The notes below the pieces were generated by a model. It searched no databases and was not told the DNA's origin. It worked only from the letters and a program-made list of their open reading frames with translations. A program made the position numbers and the translations under genes. From assembly GCA_012840905.1 (NCBI GenBank), contig DUVT01000096.1:1-5588 (forward strand): a DNA stretch of 5,588 nt, given 5' to 3'. The DNA is from Acholeplasmataceae bacterium. Its GTDB lineage: Bacteria; Bacillota_I; Bacilli_A; ML615J-28; CAG-698. Below, piece after piece: positions 1 through 5,386 of this stretch. How positions within the stretch are numbered: the first letter of the stretch is position 1; the number at the start of each line of letters is the position of its first letter.

Positions 1-543
1 AAAATCTATTACGGAATTAGTAATCTCAAACGATACTAAAGCAACTATTAAAAGTAATACTAAATATAATAATGTTTGTACAAACTTAACTTTCTTTAAA
101 ATTAGAGATATAAGTCCGATTAAACTATATATACCAAGATGCATAAGTAAGGTAAATGTATAAACTGAAACATATGTAAAGTTAAAAATTGAGTTTATAC
201 TTGGGTGATACATCTTAATTACAAAGTAACTAATAAGAAGTAAAATTGTTTGAATTAGACTATTAATTAAGCTATAAAGAATACTTGCGACATAAAATTC
301 ATACTTAATAGTCTTGATTTTAAAGTAATGGGTTATGAGGATAGTGAACTCATAGATTGAATTTATTATAGTAAAGCCCAGAGTAACTAGGATAATTGCA
401 ATAGGATAAAAATAATAGAAATCATTTAAGTTATCCAGTAATAAAGGCGCTAAGAATAAACTTATTATAAAGATTACTAGATAAATTAAATAAGGTTTTC
501 GATATGAATAATAATGATACTTTAATGGATGAATAAGATTCAT
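1..543 (-). CDS. Multi-pass membrane protein, probable ABC transporter permease subunit (incomplete at left edge)
   Basis: The frame is open from an ATG at 543 to the window edge, giving 181 residues without a stop; the rest lies outside. About five hydrophobic segments can be seen, near residues 18-36, 46-66, 84-110, 122-149 and 154-172. They are preceded by a short basic and aromatic N-terminus (MNLIHPLKYHYYSYRK), the arrangement typical of ABC-2-type permeases. The basic stretch around residues 72-80, before the third segment, resembles the cytoplasmic loop of such permeases. The start lies 1 nt after the stop of the ABC ATP-binding gene. An AAAGG-type Shine-Dalgarno lies 8 nt upstream, inside that gene's end, so the two are co-transcribed and probably translationally coupled. 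The permease role rests on this pairing and on topology, since no diagnostic motif was recognised. Substrate is unknown. Confidence 0.75.
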   Translation of the reverse strand, partial: MNLIHPLKYHYYSYRKPYLIYLVIFIISLFLAPLLLDNLNDFYYFYPIAIILVTLGFTIINSIYEFTILITHYFKIKTIKYEFYVASILYSLINSLIQTILLLISYFVIKMYHPSINSIFNFTYVSVYTFTLLMHLGIYSLIGLISLILKKVKFVQTLLYLVLLLIVALVSFEITNSVIDF

Positions 544-544
544 A

Positions 545-1426
545 TTAAATACCTTTCTTTTCTCTTAAGTTGATTAAGTAGATAAATATTTTTTGAATTG
601 GAACTTCAGATATTTTAATCAAATATTTTTGGTATTTCCTAGTTTCATCCTTAGTTAACTTTTTACCTACACAAACTGTTAAATAGTTATTTCTTTCTTC
701 ATAACCTATAATCTTTACTCCAGCAATTAAAGATTTTAATACTTCTGTTTTTCCACTTAAATAACGGAAGTTATCTTTAATTTCGGAAATTGTAAAATCT
801 TCAATTAATCTACCCTTATCCAGCATTAAAATTTTCCCGACAATGCTTTCAAGTTCATCGATATAATCGGTTGATATTATGATCGTTCTTGGATAGCGGA
901 TATGATGTTCATACATAAAGTTATAAAAATCATATCTATCTTTTACATCTACATCATCTAAAGGGTTTAAAAAGATTGTAATATTTGCTCTGCAAGCAAG
1001 AGCAATAATACCATGAACTAATTCTTTTTCATTTGGTTCAAGCTTAAAATAAAGAGTTTTTGGTTTAATTTTAAAGTATTCTAATAACTCATAAGCGTAA
1101 CCATTATCCCATTTTGGATAATATGAGCTCATAAGCCTACAGATACTTCTAACTGACATGTGGCCTGGAAATGAGGTTTTACTAGAGATATAGCATAATC
1201 TCTTACTCATTTTTGGATTATCTAGAAGCAATTCACCATCTAGATAAACATTTCCTTCGTCAGGTTTTGTTCTAGCGGAAAGCAAATCAAGTAAAACATC
1301 TTTGCCTGAATCACTTTTACCTAAAATTGCATAGATTTTATTATCTAAGAAGTTATAGGAAAAGTTAGTTATTGAAGGTTTATTTTTATTTGTAAGATTT
1401 AAGTTTTCCGCAACCAAAACACTCAT
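545..1426 (-). CDS. YtrB-like ABC transporter ATP-binding protein with degenerate catalytic motifs
   Basis: This 293-residue protein has the layout of an ABC nucleotide-binding domain (residues 1-215) plus a C-terminal domain of about 75 residues, as in the YtrB group of Gram-positive exporters. The family-typical YYPKWD stretch is at 102-107, and ELES followed by ILMLDKGRLIED at 191-210 matches the usual region after the H-loop. The active-site residues are eroded. Walker A is GKSDSGKD (36-43), keeping the lysine but with Asp instead of Ser/Thr. The Q-loop position is Ser82. The signature region reads LEPNEKEL (129-136) in place of LSGGQ/LSKGM. Walker B reads ITIFLNP (149-155), replacing Asp-Glu with Leu-Asn. 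The H-loop His is Asp187. D160 of the D-loop remains. ATP binding may persist, but hydrolysis by this subunit alone is unlikely. The ATG has an AAAGGG site 8 nt upstream. It forms an operon with the downstream membrane protein. A catalytically active partner, if there is one, is not in the window. Confidence 0.85.
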   Translation of the reverse strand: MSVLVAENLNLTNKNKPSITNFSYNFLDNKIYAILGKSDSGKDVLLDLLSARTKPDEGNVYLDGELLLDNPKMSKRLCYISSKTSFPGHMSVRSICRLMSSYYPKWDNGYAYELLEYFKIKPKTLYFKLEPNEKELVHGIIALACRANITIFLNPLDDVDVKDRYDFYNFMYEHHIRYPRTIIISTDYIDELESIVGKILMLDKGRLIEDFTISEIKDNFRYLSGKTEVLKSLIAGVKIIGYEERNNYLTVCVGKKLTKDETRKYQKYLIKISEVPIQKIFIYLINLREKKGI

Positions 1427-1434
1427 AAAATTAA

Positions 1435-1440
1435 CCCTTT
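1435..1440 (-). promoter_or_regulatory. Ribosome binding site of the ABC ATP-binding gene
   Basis: AAAGGG on the minus strand lies 8 nt before the ATG at 1426, which supports that start. Confidence 0.65.
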
Positions 1441-1460
1441 CATCATTTATTGATATATTA

Positions 1461-1489
1461 AATATACACTAATCTTAAGAAAAAGTCAA
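1461..1489 (-). promoter_or_regulatory. Sigma-A-type promoter of the ABC operon
   Basis: On the minus strand TTGACT (1489-1484) and TATATT (1466-1461) are separated by exactly 17 nt, a near-consensus vegetative promoter. Transcription would begin near 1454, leaving a leader of about 28 nt before the ATG at 1426. The operon thus looks expressed in vegetative cells and not sporulation-specific. The -10 overlaps a short AT palindrome (1454-1466). Confidence 0.75.
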
Positions 1490-1538
1490 TTAATAACCTA
1501 GTTCTGGAAGCCAAATTAATAATCTATTATTTCCCTTT

Positions 1539-1548
1539 GTTTGTTTTT
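1539..1548 (-). promoter_or_regulatory. Candidate SpoIIID binding site upstream of spoIIID
   Basis: Read on the minus strand the site is AAAAACAAAC, which fits the degenerate SpoIIID consensus WWRRACARNY at every position. It lies just upstream of the putative -35 of spoIIID, where autoregulation would be expected from the Bacillus subtilis precedent. The motif is short and AT-rich, so a chance match is quite possible. Confidence 0.25.
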
Positions 1549-1577
1549 ACATAAACCAAGAATTATAAGCATATAAT
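1549..1577 (+). promoter_or_regulatory. Putative sigma-E-type promoter of spoIIID
   Basis: CATATAAT (1570-1577) matches the sigma-E -10 consensus CATACAnT at all but one base. ACATAAA (1549-1555) is a moderate match to the sigma-E -35, with a spacer of 14 nt, typical for that factor. Transcription would start near 1584, giving a leader of about 15 nt. TATAAT inside the -10 could also serve sigma-A, but no good -35 lies 16-18 nt upstream; the nearest, TTTACA, is 20 nt away. Sigma-E control of spoIIID is known in Bacillus subtilis; its use here is inference. Confidence 0.45.
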
Positions 1578-1599
1578 TTAGTGCATGGGGGTAGGAAAT

Positions 1600-1866
1600 A
1601 TGGATTATGAAATTAAAAAAAGGGTACTTACGACTGCAGAACTATTTTTACGTAACCGTAGCACAGTAAGAGAAGTAGCAAAGATGGTGGATTGTTCAAA
1701 GTCGACTGTGCATAAAGACTTAACTGAGCGTCTTCCAGAGATAAATCATAAATTGTATGCTGATGTAAAAGAGCTTCTAGAATATAATAAATCAATTAGA
1801 CATTTGCGGGGTGGAGAGGCGACTAGAAGGCGTTTTTTAGAAGCAAAACAAAAGGGCAATGAATAA
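1600..1866 (+). CDS. spoIIID: Stage III sporulation transcriptional regulator SpoIIID
   Basis: SpoIIID is a small DNA-binding protein that activates and represses mother-cell genes after sigma-E becomes active in endospore formation. The 88 residues carry a helix-turn-helix at about 22-41 (VREVAKMVDCSKSTVHKDL), the near-invariant continuation TERLPEIN (42-49), and the hallmark basic region KSIRHLRGGEATRRR (64-78) that forms the second DNA contact. Length fits the family (93 in Bacillus subtilis). I chose the ATG at 1600 over an in-frame ATG at 1585. GGGGGT and TAGGA (1587-1596) form a good ribosome site for 1600, none precedes 1585, and the shorter N-terminus matches relatives. The gene stands alone: mbl, which follows it in Bacillus, is absent, and it faces a convergent yigZ. 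Its last three codons form the 5' arm of its terminator. Identification is firm; whether the host still sporulates cannot be told from here. Confidence 0.95.
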   Translation: MDYEIKKRVLTTAELFLRNRSTVREVAKMVDCSKSTVHKDLTERLPEINHKLYADVKELLEYNKSIRHLRGGEATRRRFLEAKQKGNE

Positions 1867-1891
1867 TTTGTGTTCATTGCCATCTTTTTTT
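1855..1891 (+). terminator. Intrinsic terminator of spoIIID, overlapping its coding end
   Basis: GGCAATGAA (1855-1863) pairs perfectly with TTCATTGCC (1873-1881) around a 9-nt loop, followed by ATC and seven T (1885-1891). The 5' arm is made of the last three sense codons of spoIIID, and the stop codon lies in the loop. Confidence 0.85.
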
Positions 1892-1917
1892 GAAATTTCA
1901 CTCATACTAGTAATAAA

Positions 1918-1948
1918 GGCTTATCCGAGTTTTTATTCGCGATAAGTC
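1918..1948. repeat. Imperfect inverted repeat between the convergent terminators
   Basis: CTTATC (1920-1925) pairs with GATAAG (1941-1946), extended outward by a G-T and a G-C pair and inward by CGA/TCG with a bulged C. It sits past the T-run of the yigZ terminator and on the minus strand is followed by TTTATTAC. It could be a backup terminator or read-through barrier. The T-run is poor, so function is uncertain. Confidence 0.35.
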
Positions 1949-1951
1949 GAA

Positions 1952-1989
1952 AAAACGAAAATAAGGCAAAATTGAATGCAATTTGCCTT
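1952..1989 (-). terminator. Intrinsic terminator of the yigZ gene
   Basis: AAGGCAA (1963-1969) plus ATTG (1971-1974) pair with CAAT (1979-1982) plus TTGCCTT (1983-1989), with a one-base bulge at 1970 and a 4-nt loop. On the minus strand the stem is followed by ATTTTCG and a run of six T. It lies 15 nt after the yigZ stop. The plus-strand side has no T-run, so it acts only for yigZ. Confidence 0.8.
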
Positions 1990-2004
1990 AGTAAATGAGG
2001 GTTT

Positions 2005-2610
2005 CTAAATTGAATTAAAAATTTCTAAAATTTCAAATAAAATTGAATCTTTTGTATAATCAATTAGTTTTGCTTTTAAATCTTCCACTAAAGGCTCTGG
2101 AATAATAAATTCAATCTCTACTTTTTGACTAAAGGTTTTATTTACAATTTCATACTCACTAAGATGTTTTTCAACTAATCCTAGATTGCTATAATCACAT
2201 GTTATTTTTACTTTCGCATAATGAATGATTTCTGAGATTTCTGCAGCTTCAACTGCCATTGCAGTCGAAGAACTATAGGCTCTAACTAAGCCTCCAGCAC
2301 CTAATTTAATGCCTCCAAAGTACCTTGTAACAATCGCAAGGACATTTGTGAGGTTATTTTTTTCTAAACAGTTATAAATTACAACCCCTGCAGTGCCAGA
2401 TGGTTCACCATCATCGGAAAATTTCATAATATTTGCAGTATCTCCGACTATATAACAATAACAATTGTGGGTTGCATCAGCGTGTTTTATTCTAATTTCT
2501 TCTAATTTAGCTTTTGCTTCATCTTCAGTTGCAACAGGAAATAGATAAGTTATGAATCTACTTTTATTAATTATTTGTTCTGTTACAACCGCATTTTTAA
2601 TCGTATACAT
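2005..2610 (-). CDS. yigZ: YigZ/IMPACT family protein (YvyE type)
   Basis: This 201-residue cytosolic protein belongs to the conserved YigZ/IMPACT family, whose eukaryotic member regulates the Gcn2 kinase pathway. The bacterial role is not settled; a link to translation or nucleic acid binding has been proposed. The N-terminal domain (about 1-125) has the family signatures SDDGEPSGTAG (65-75) and VTRYFGGIKLGAGGLVRAY (94-112), plus KSRFI at 16-20 and HADATHNCY at 43-51. A C-terminal DUF1949-like alpha/beta domain spans about 135-195. Length is slightly below Bacillus subtilis YvyE (about 217). The start at 2610 is preferred over an in-frame ATG at 2622. GGTGAG lies just before 2610, relatives begin close to YT.K, and a TATAAT at 2627-2632 would place the transcript start at about 2620, after 2622. 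It is monocistronic, between its own terminator and the divergent RNA-processing operon. Family assignment is firm. Confidence 0.92.
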   Translation of the reverse strand: MYTIKNAVVTEQIINKSRFITYLFPVATEDEAKAKLEEIRIKHADATHNCYCYIVGDTANIMKFSDDGEPSGTAGVVIYNCLEKNNLTNVLAIVTRYFGGIKLGAGGLVRAYSSSTAMAVEAAEISEIIHYAKVKITCDYSNLGLVEKHLSEYEIVNKTFSQKVEIEFIIPEPLVEDLKAKLIDYTKDSILFEILEIFNSI

Positions 2611-2614
2611 CTCG

Positions 2615-2620
2615 CTCACC
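2615..2620 (-). promoter_or_regulatory. Ribosome binding site deciding the yigZ start
   Basis: GGTGAG on the minus strand sits 4 nt before the ATG at 2610. No purine-rich site precedes the alternative ATG at 2622. Confidence 0.5.
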
Positions 2621-2626
2621 ATTTAT

Positions 2627-2632
2627 ATTATA
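2627..2632 (-). promoter_or_regulatory. Putative -10 element of yigZ
   Basis: This is a perfect TATAAT on the minus strand. No convincing -35 lies 16-18 nt upstream (TATTAA at 2655-2650 is the closest). If used, the transcript begins around 2620 with a very short leader. Confidence 0.4.
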
Positions 2633-2656
2633 ACCGAAATAGTCAATAATTAATAG

Positions 2657-2677
2657 GCGAAATGCTAGATTTTTCGC
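2657..2677. repeat. Dyad symmetry in the yigZ-cca divergent intergenic region
   Basis: GCGAAA (2657-2662) and TTTCGC (2672-2677) form a 6-bp inverted repeat separated by 9 nt. It lies between the -10 elements of the two divergent genes, where an operator or a small hairpin could act on either. No T-run follows, so it is not a terminator. Confidence 0.35.
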
Positions 2678-2718
2678 TAATAAAGTTAAAAAGTATAGAA
2701 TTTTTGGCTAATTTATTG

Positions 2719-2724
2719 TATAAT
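2719..2724 (+). promoter_or_regulatory. Putative -10 element of the cca-like/yhaM operon
   Basis: TATAAT is preceded by TTG. The -35 region 16-18 nt upstream (around 2695-2702) shows no good match to TTGACA. Transcription would begin near 2731, giving a leader of about 35 nt. Confidence 0.5.
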
Positions 2725-2752
2725 TCAATTAATGGAAGTAAAATCACAGCGA

Positions 2753-2759
2753 AAAGGAG
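2753..2759 (+). promoter_or_regulatory. Strong ribosome binding site of the CCA-enzyme homologue
   Basis: AAAGGAG ends 6 nt before the ATG at 2766, fixing that start. An out-of-frame ATG at 2761 lies too close to be used. Confidence 0.75.
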
Positions 2760-2765
2760 AATGTT

Positions 2766-4385
2766 ATGGAACAATATCTAGAGAAAGGTAAAGAAGTATT
2801 AAAGGTCTTATTGAACAACGGTTGTGAAGCTTATATGATAGGTGAGGCAGTTTGTAGAGTAATAATGGGTTTACCTTTTGAAGAAATTGATATAACAACA
2901 AACGCTACTCCAGATATGGTAAAAGGCATTTTTGCAAATACTAAAGTAGAAGATTTAAGTGCAGGAAGTGTTTTATTAACATATATGGGGTATACTTTTA
3001 GAGTGCGAACTTTTAGACTTGAAGAAAAATTTAAAGATAATCGCAAACCTATTCGCTTACATTATTCAAAAAATTTAAAAGATGAACTTGCTGCTTGTGA
3101 TTTTACAATCAATGCTATTGCTTTAAGTTATGGTCATAAATTAACTGATGCATATAAAGGTTATGATGATATATTAAAGAAAAGAATTAGAACTATTGGT
3201 TCTCCAAAGGTTAGATTTAGAGAAGATCCACTAAGAATATTAATTGGAATTCGCCTTGCAAGTGAACTTGGTTTTAAAATTGAAGCAAAAACTTTCAGGG
3301 GAATGCGTAGGCGAGCAAGACTACTTGCAAATGTAGAGCCTGCTTTAATGGAAGCAGAACTTAAAAAAATATTTACTGGTAAATACTTTAAAAGAGCAAT
3401 TCGTTATTTAGTAGATACAAATGCTTATAAATATATAAAAGATTTGAAAAAAGGTTTAGCTCATTTTGCTAATTATCCAAAGAAAAAGAGTGTTGATACA
3501 ATTTTAGCTTGTTCTTATGTTTTAAATAAAAAATATAGTCCAACTTGGGACAACCTCTCTGATGATCCAAATCGCTTAAGACAGGTTGTAGAACTAGCTT
3601 TAAAAAATCCTAGAAGTAAAAACGATCCTTATTTATTATTTAAGTATGGCTTAGAAGTTAGTTTGGATAGTAACTATGTAATGTACTTACTTAAGAGAAC
3701 TAGAAATAGAGCTAAGAAAATTAAAAAACAATATGATCATCTACCAATTAAATCATTAAGTGAAGTCAACTTTACAAGAAATGATTTTCTGAAAATATCT
3801 AGGAAAGCAAATCCATATATCGATACAATCTACAAAGATGTGATTACGAAAATCTTAAAAGGTGAACTAGCAAATGATTATACAGAATTAAGACAATATG
3901 TTATTAAAGCCCTTCAAGTATATAATATTTATCCAGGTGAGGAAGAAGACCACACACAAGTAGTTTATAAAGAATACGATGATATTGTATATGGTGGGGA
4001 TAATAATATAGAAGATACAGAAACACCAAGAAATGTTCAAGAAACAGTCCAAGAACAAATAGACGTTCCTACCTCAACTCTTGAACAAATCCAACGCAAA
4101 GTATCTGAATTTGAAAAAACTTTAAGGGAAAAGGATGAAAGAATTAGAGAACTAGAAAGGCAAGCATTAGAATACAAACTAGAAAGCGATGTTAATGTAA
4201 TTGTTGATCAAAACTTAGAACTCTTAAAAGATTTAAATTATCTTGAAAAAGGTTCAGAAAGATTAATGCTCAGCCGTGAATTAAAGGAAATCTACAAAGG
4301 CTTAATTAAAAATGTAGATCCTAAATATCAATCCCTTAAAGTAGAGAAAGAAGGAAACAGTGAAAAAAATGAGAGCGAAAATTAA
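2766..4385 (+). CDS. Class II CCA tRNA nucleotidyltransferase homologue with altered active site and coiled-coil C-terminal extension
   Basis: Bacterial class II CCA-adding enzymes add CCA to tRNA 3' ends. This protein has their order of domains: nucleotidyltransferase head (about 1-125), neck (about 126-220) and helical body to about 390. Conserved features include EAYMIG (21-26), IDITTNATPD (41-50), VRTFRLE (80-86), DFTINAIA (112-119), RTIGSPKVRFREDPLR (142-157) and the nucleotide-reading EDxxR (E153, D154, R157). Several key residues are changed. GGAVRD is GEAVCR (26-31). The catalytic DxD is ExD (E40, D42). RRDFTINA is ACDFTINA (110-117). The conserved GG after the 'D' at 128 is KG. RFxEDxLRxxR loses its last Arg to Ile. 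Length is 539 against about 400 for the family: residues 391-435 are an acidic linker and about 438-475 a charged coiled coil, followed by more helix. The end overlaps yhaM by 26 nt. Homology is sure; CCA-adding activity is doubtful, so no cca symbol is given. Confidence 0.85.
   Translation: MEQYLEKGKEVLKVLLNNGCEAYMIGEAVCRVIMGLPFEEIDITTNATPDMVKGIFANTKVEDLSAGSVLLTYMGYTFRVRTFRLEEKFKDNRKPIRLHYSKNLKDELAACDFTINAIALSYGHKLTDAYKGYDDILKKRIRTIGSPKVRFREDPLRILIGIRLASELGFKIEAKTFRGMRRRARLLANVEPALMEAELKKIFTGKYFKRAIRYLVDTNAYKYIKDLKKGLAHFANYPKKKSVDTILACSYVLNKKYSPTWDNLSDDPNRLRQVVELALKNPRSKNDPYLLFKYGLEVSLDSNYVMYLLKRTRNRAKKIKKQYDHLPIKSLSEVNFTRNDFLKISRKANPYIDTIYKDVITKILKGELANDYTELRQYVIKALQVYNIYPGEEEDHTQVVYKEYDDIVYGGDNNIEDTETPRNVQETVQEQIDVPTSTLEQIQRKVSEFEKTLREKDERIRELERQALEYKLESDVNVIVDQNLELLKDLNYLEKGSERLMLSRELKEIYKGLIKNVDPKYQSLKVEKEGNSEKNESEN
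4351..4356 (+). promoter_or_regulatory. Ribosome binding site of yhaM, inside the preceding gene
   Basis: AAGGAA, with its GG 5 nt before the GTG at 4360, favours GTG over the in-frame ATG at 4369, which would be about 13 nt away. Confidence 0.5.
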
Positions 4386-5313
4386 AGATTTTAATCCAAA
4401 AGATAAAGCAAGCCTATATTTACGTCTGACTGATATTCAGTTTCGTAAAACAACAGCTAATGATGATTACGGCAGTATGATTGGTTTTGACGGAACTGAT
4501 TTAATCGATGTAAAGTTTTGGCGTTTGCAGGAAGAAGATAAAGAAAACTTAATTAATGGTGAAGTCTACTTCTTAACAGGAACAATGAAAGATTATCAAG
4601 GTAAAATGCAATTCAATGTTACTGAATATAGAAGAGTAACTGCTGAAGATGAAATTAATCTAGATGAGTTTTATGAAAAAGCTAAATTAAGTGGCGAAGA
4701 GTTAGAGAAATTAATCTTTGGTTATATTGATAAAATTGATAATCAAATTATTAAAAATTTAATCACAAGAATTATTAGTCTATACGCAAAAGATTTCTTC
4801 AACTATCCTGCAGCAATGACAATGCATCATAATTATTATTCTGGGCTTGCTTATCATGTATATTCAATGTTAAGAGCGAGTGATGCATATTTAGAAATTT
4901 ATCCTTATTTAAATAGAAGTTTGGTTTATGGAGGAATTATTCTTCATGACATTGGAAAACTTGTTGAATTAAGTGGTCCTAAGGGAACGGAGTATACTAA
5001 ACTCGGAAACTTAATTGGGCATATCCCTATTGGATTTAGTATTATTGAAAAGGCTGCTACTTCAATGGGTATTGATGAAACTGAAGAAGTGTTAGCTTTA
5101 AAACATATAATGTTAAGCCATCATGGACTACTTGAATATGGTTCACCAAAAGAACCACTTATTCCAGAAGCAATGTTAATCTTTTTAATCGACTATACTG
5201 ATTCAAGATTAGCAGCTTTAGAAAAAGAAGTTGAAAGTACAGAAAAGGGTACTTATACAAACCCTATCTTTGCATTAGAGCGAAAGAGTTTTTATATTCC
5301 TGATATTGAGTAA
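4360..5313 (+). CDS. yhaM: YhaM-type 3'-5' exoribonuclease
   Basis: YhaM is a cytosolic metal-dependent exoribonuclease of Firmicutes that trims RNA 3' ends; the family joins an OB-fold to an HD domain. In these 317 residues (314 in Bacillus subtilis) the OB-fold covers about 1-92 (LYLRLTDIQ, VKFWRL, YFLTGTMKDYQGKMQ). The HD domain covers about 150-300. It includes HHNYYSGLAYHVYSMLR (156-172), the HD pair H196-D197 in LHDIGKL, GHIP (220-223), LSHHGLLEYGSP (252-263), and LIDYTDSR (276-283) with D278. All expected metal ligands are present, so it should be active. The usual LH before the last aspartate is IF here. The start is GTG at 4360, with AAGGAA just upstream (4351-4356). An in-frame ATG at 4369 is possible but lies farther from that site. 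The start lies inside the preceding gene in another frame, implying translational coupling. No terminator is evident after the stop. Confidence 0.93.
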   Translation: MKKMRAKIKDFNPKDKASLYLRLTDIQFRKTTANDDYGSMIGFDGTDLIDVKFWRLQEEDKENLINGEVYFLTGTMKDYQGKMQFNVTEYRRVTAEDEINLDEFYEKAKLSGEELEKLIFGYIDKIDNQIIKNLITRIISLYAKDFFNYPAAMTMHHNYYSGLAYHVYSMLRASDAYLEIYPYLNRSLVYGGIILHDIGKLVELSGPKGTEYTKLGNLIGHIPIGFSIIEKAATSMGIDETEEVLALKHIMLSHHGLLEYGSPKEPLIPEAMLIFLIDYTDSRLAALEKEVESTEKGTYTNPIFALERKSFYIPDIE

Positions 5314-5322
5314 TGTTACATA

Positions 5323-5351
5323 TGGACAATTTCGGGAAAAAATGTTATAAT
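5323..5351 (+). promoter_or_regulatory. Sigma-A-type promoter with extended -10 for the CNNM-family gene
   Basis: TGGACA (5323-5328) and TATAAT (5346-5351) are 17 nt apart, and TGT directly before the -10 gives a full extended -10 (TGnTATAAT). Transcription would start near 5358, leaving about 29 nt of leader. It is the strongest plus-strand promoter in the window and separates this gene from the yhaM operon. Confidence 0.8.
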
Positions 5352-5370
5352 ATATTATTAATAAATTTAA

Positions 5371-5378
5371 GAGAGGTG
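5371..5378 (+). promoter_or_regulatory. Ribosome binding site supporting a TTG start
   Basis: GAGAGGTG ends 8 nt before the TTG at 5387. No ATG or GTG is available in frame at a workable distance, so TTG is the likely initiator. Confidence 0.65.
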
Positions 5379-5386
5379 TTTTATTT

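Noticed and set aside
545..1426. Calling the ABC gene a pseudogene
   Set aside because: The frame is full length with good promoter and ribosome sites and a coupled downstream gene. The changes are substitutions at motifs, not stops or frameshifts.
1546..1577. Sigma-A promoter (TTTACA / TATAAT) for spoIIID
   Set aside because: The spacer would be 20 nt, too long for a good sigma-A promoter. The sigma-E-like reading has the right spacing.
1585..1599. Upstream in-frame ATG as the spoIIID start
   Set aside because: No ribosome site precedes it and the putative promoter would start transcription right at it. The added residues MGVGN encode the ribosome site for the ATG at 1600.
1892..2004. Small RNA or riboswitch in the spoIIID-yigZ spacer
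   Set aside because: The structure is accounted for by the yigZ terminator and one short hairpin. No promoter or known motif points to a separate RNA gene.
2611..2622. Upstream in-frame ATG as the yigZ start
   Set aside because: It has no Shine-Dalgarno and would lie at or before the predicted transcript start. The ATG at 2610 has GGTGAG upstream and matches the family N-terminus better.
2831..3046. 71-codon minus-strand open frame
   Set aside because: It lies wholly inside the CCA-enzyme homologue on the opposite strand, has no ribosome site or recognisable domain, and is a shadow of that gene.
4369..4371. ATG as the yhaM start in place of GTG at 4360
   Set aside because: It cannot be excluded, but the only purine-rich site is about 13 nt away from it and better spaced for the GTG.
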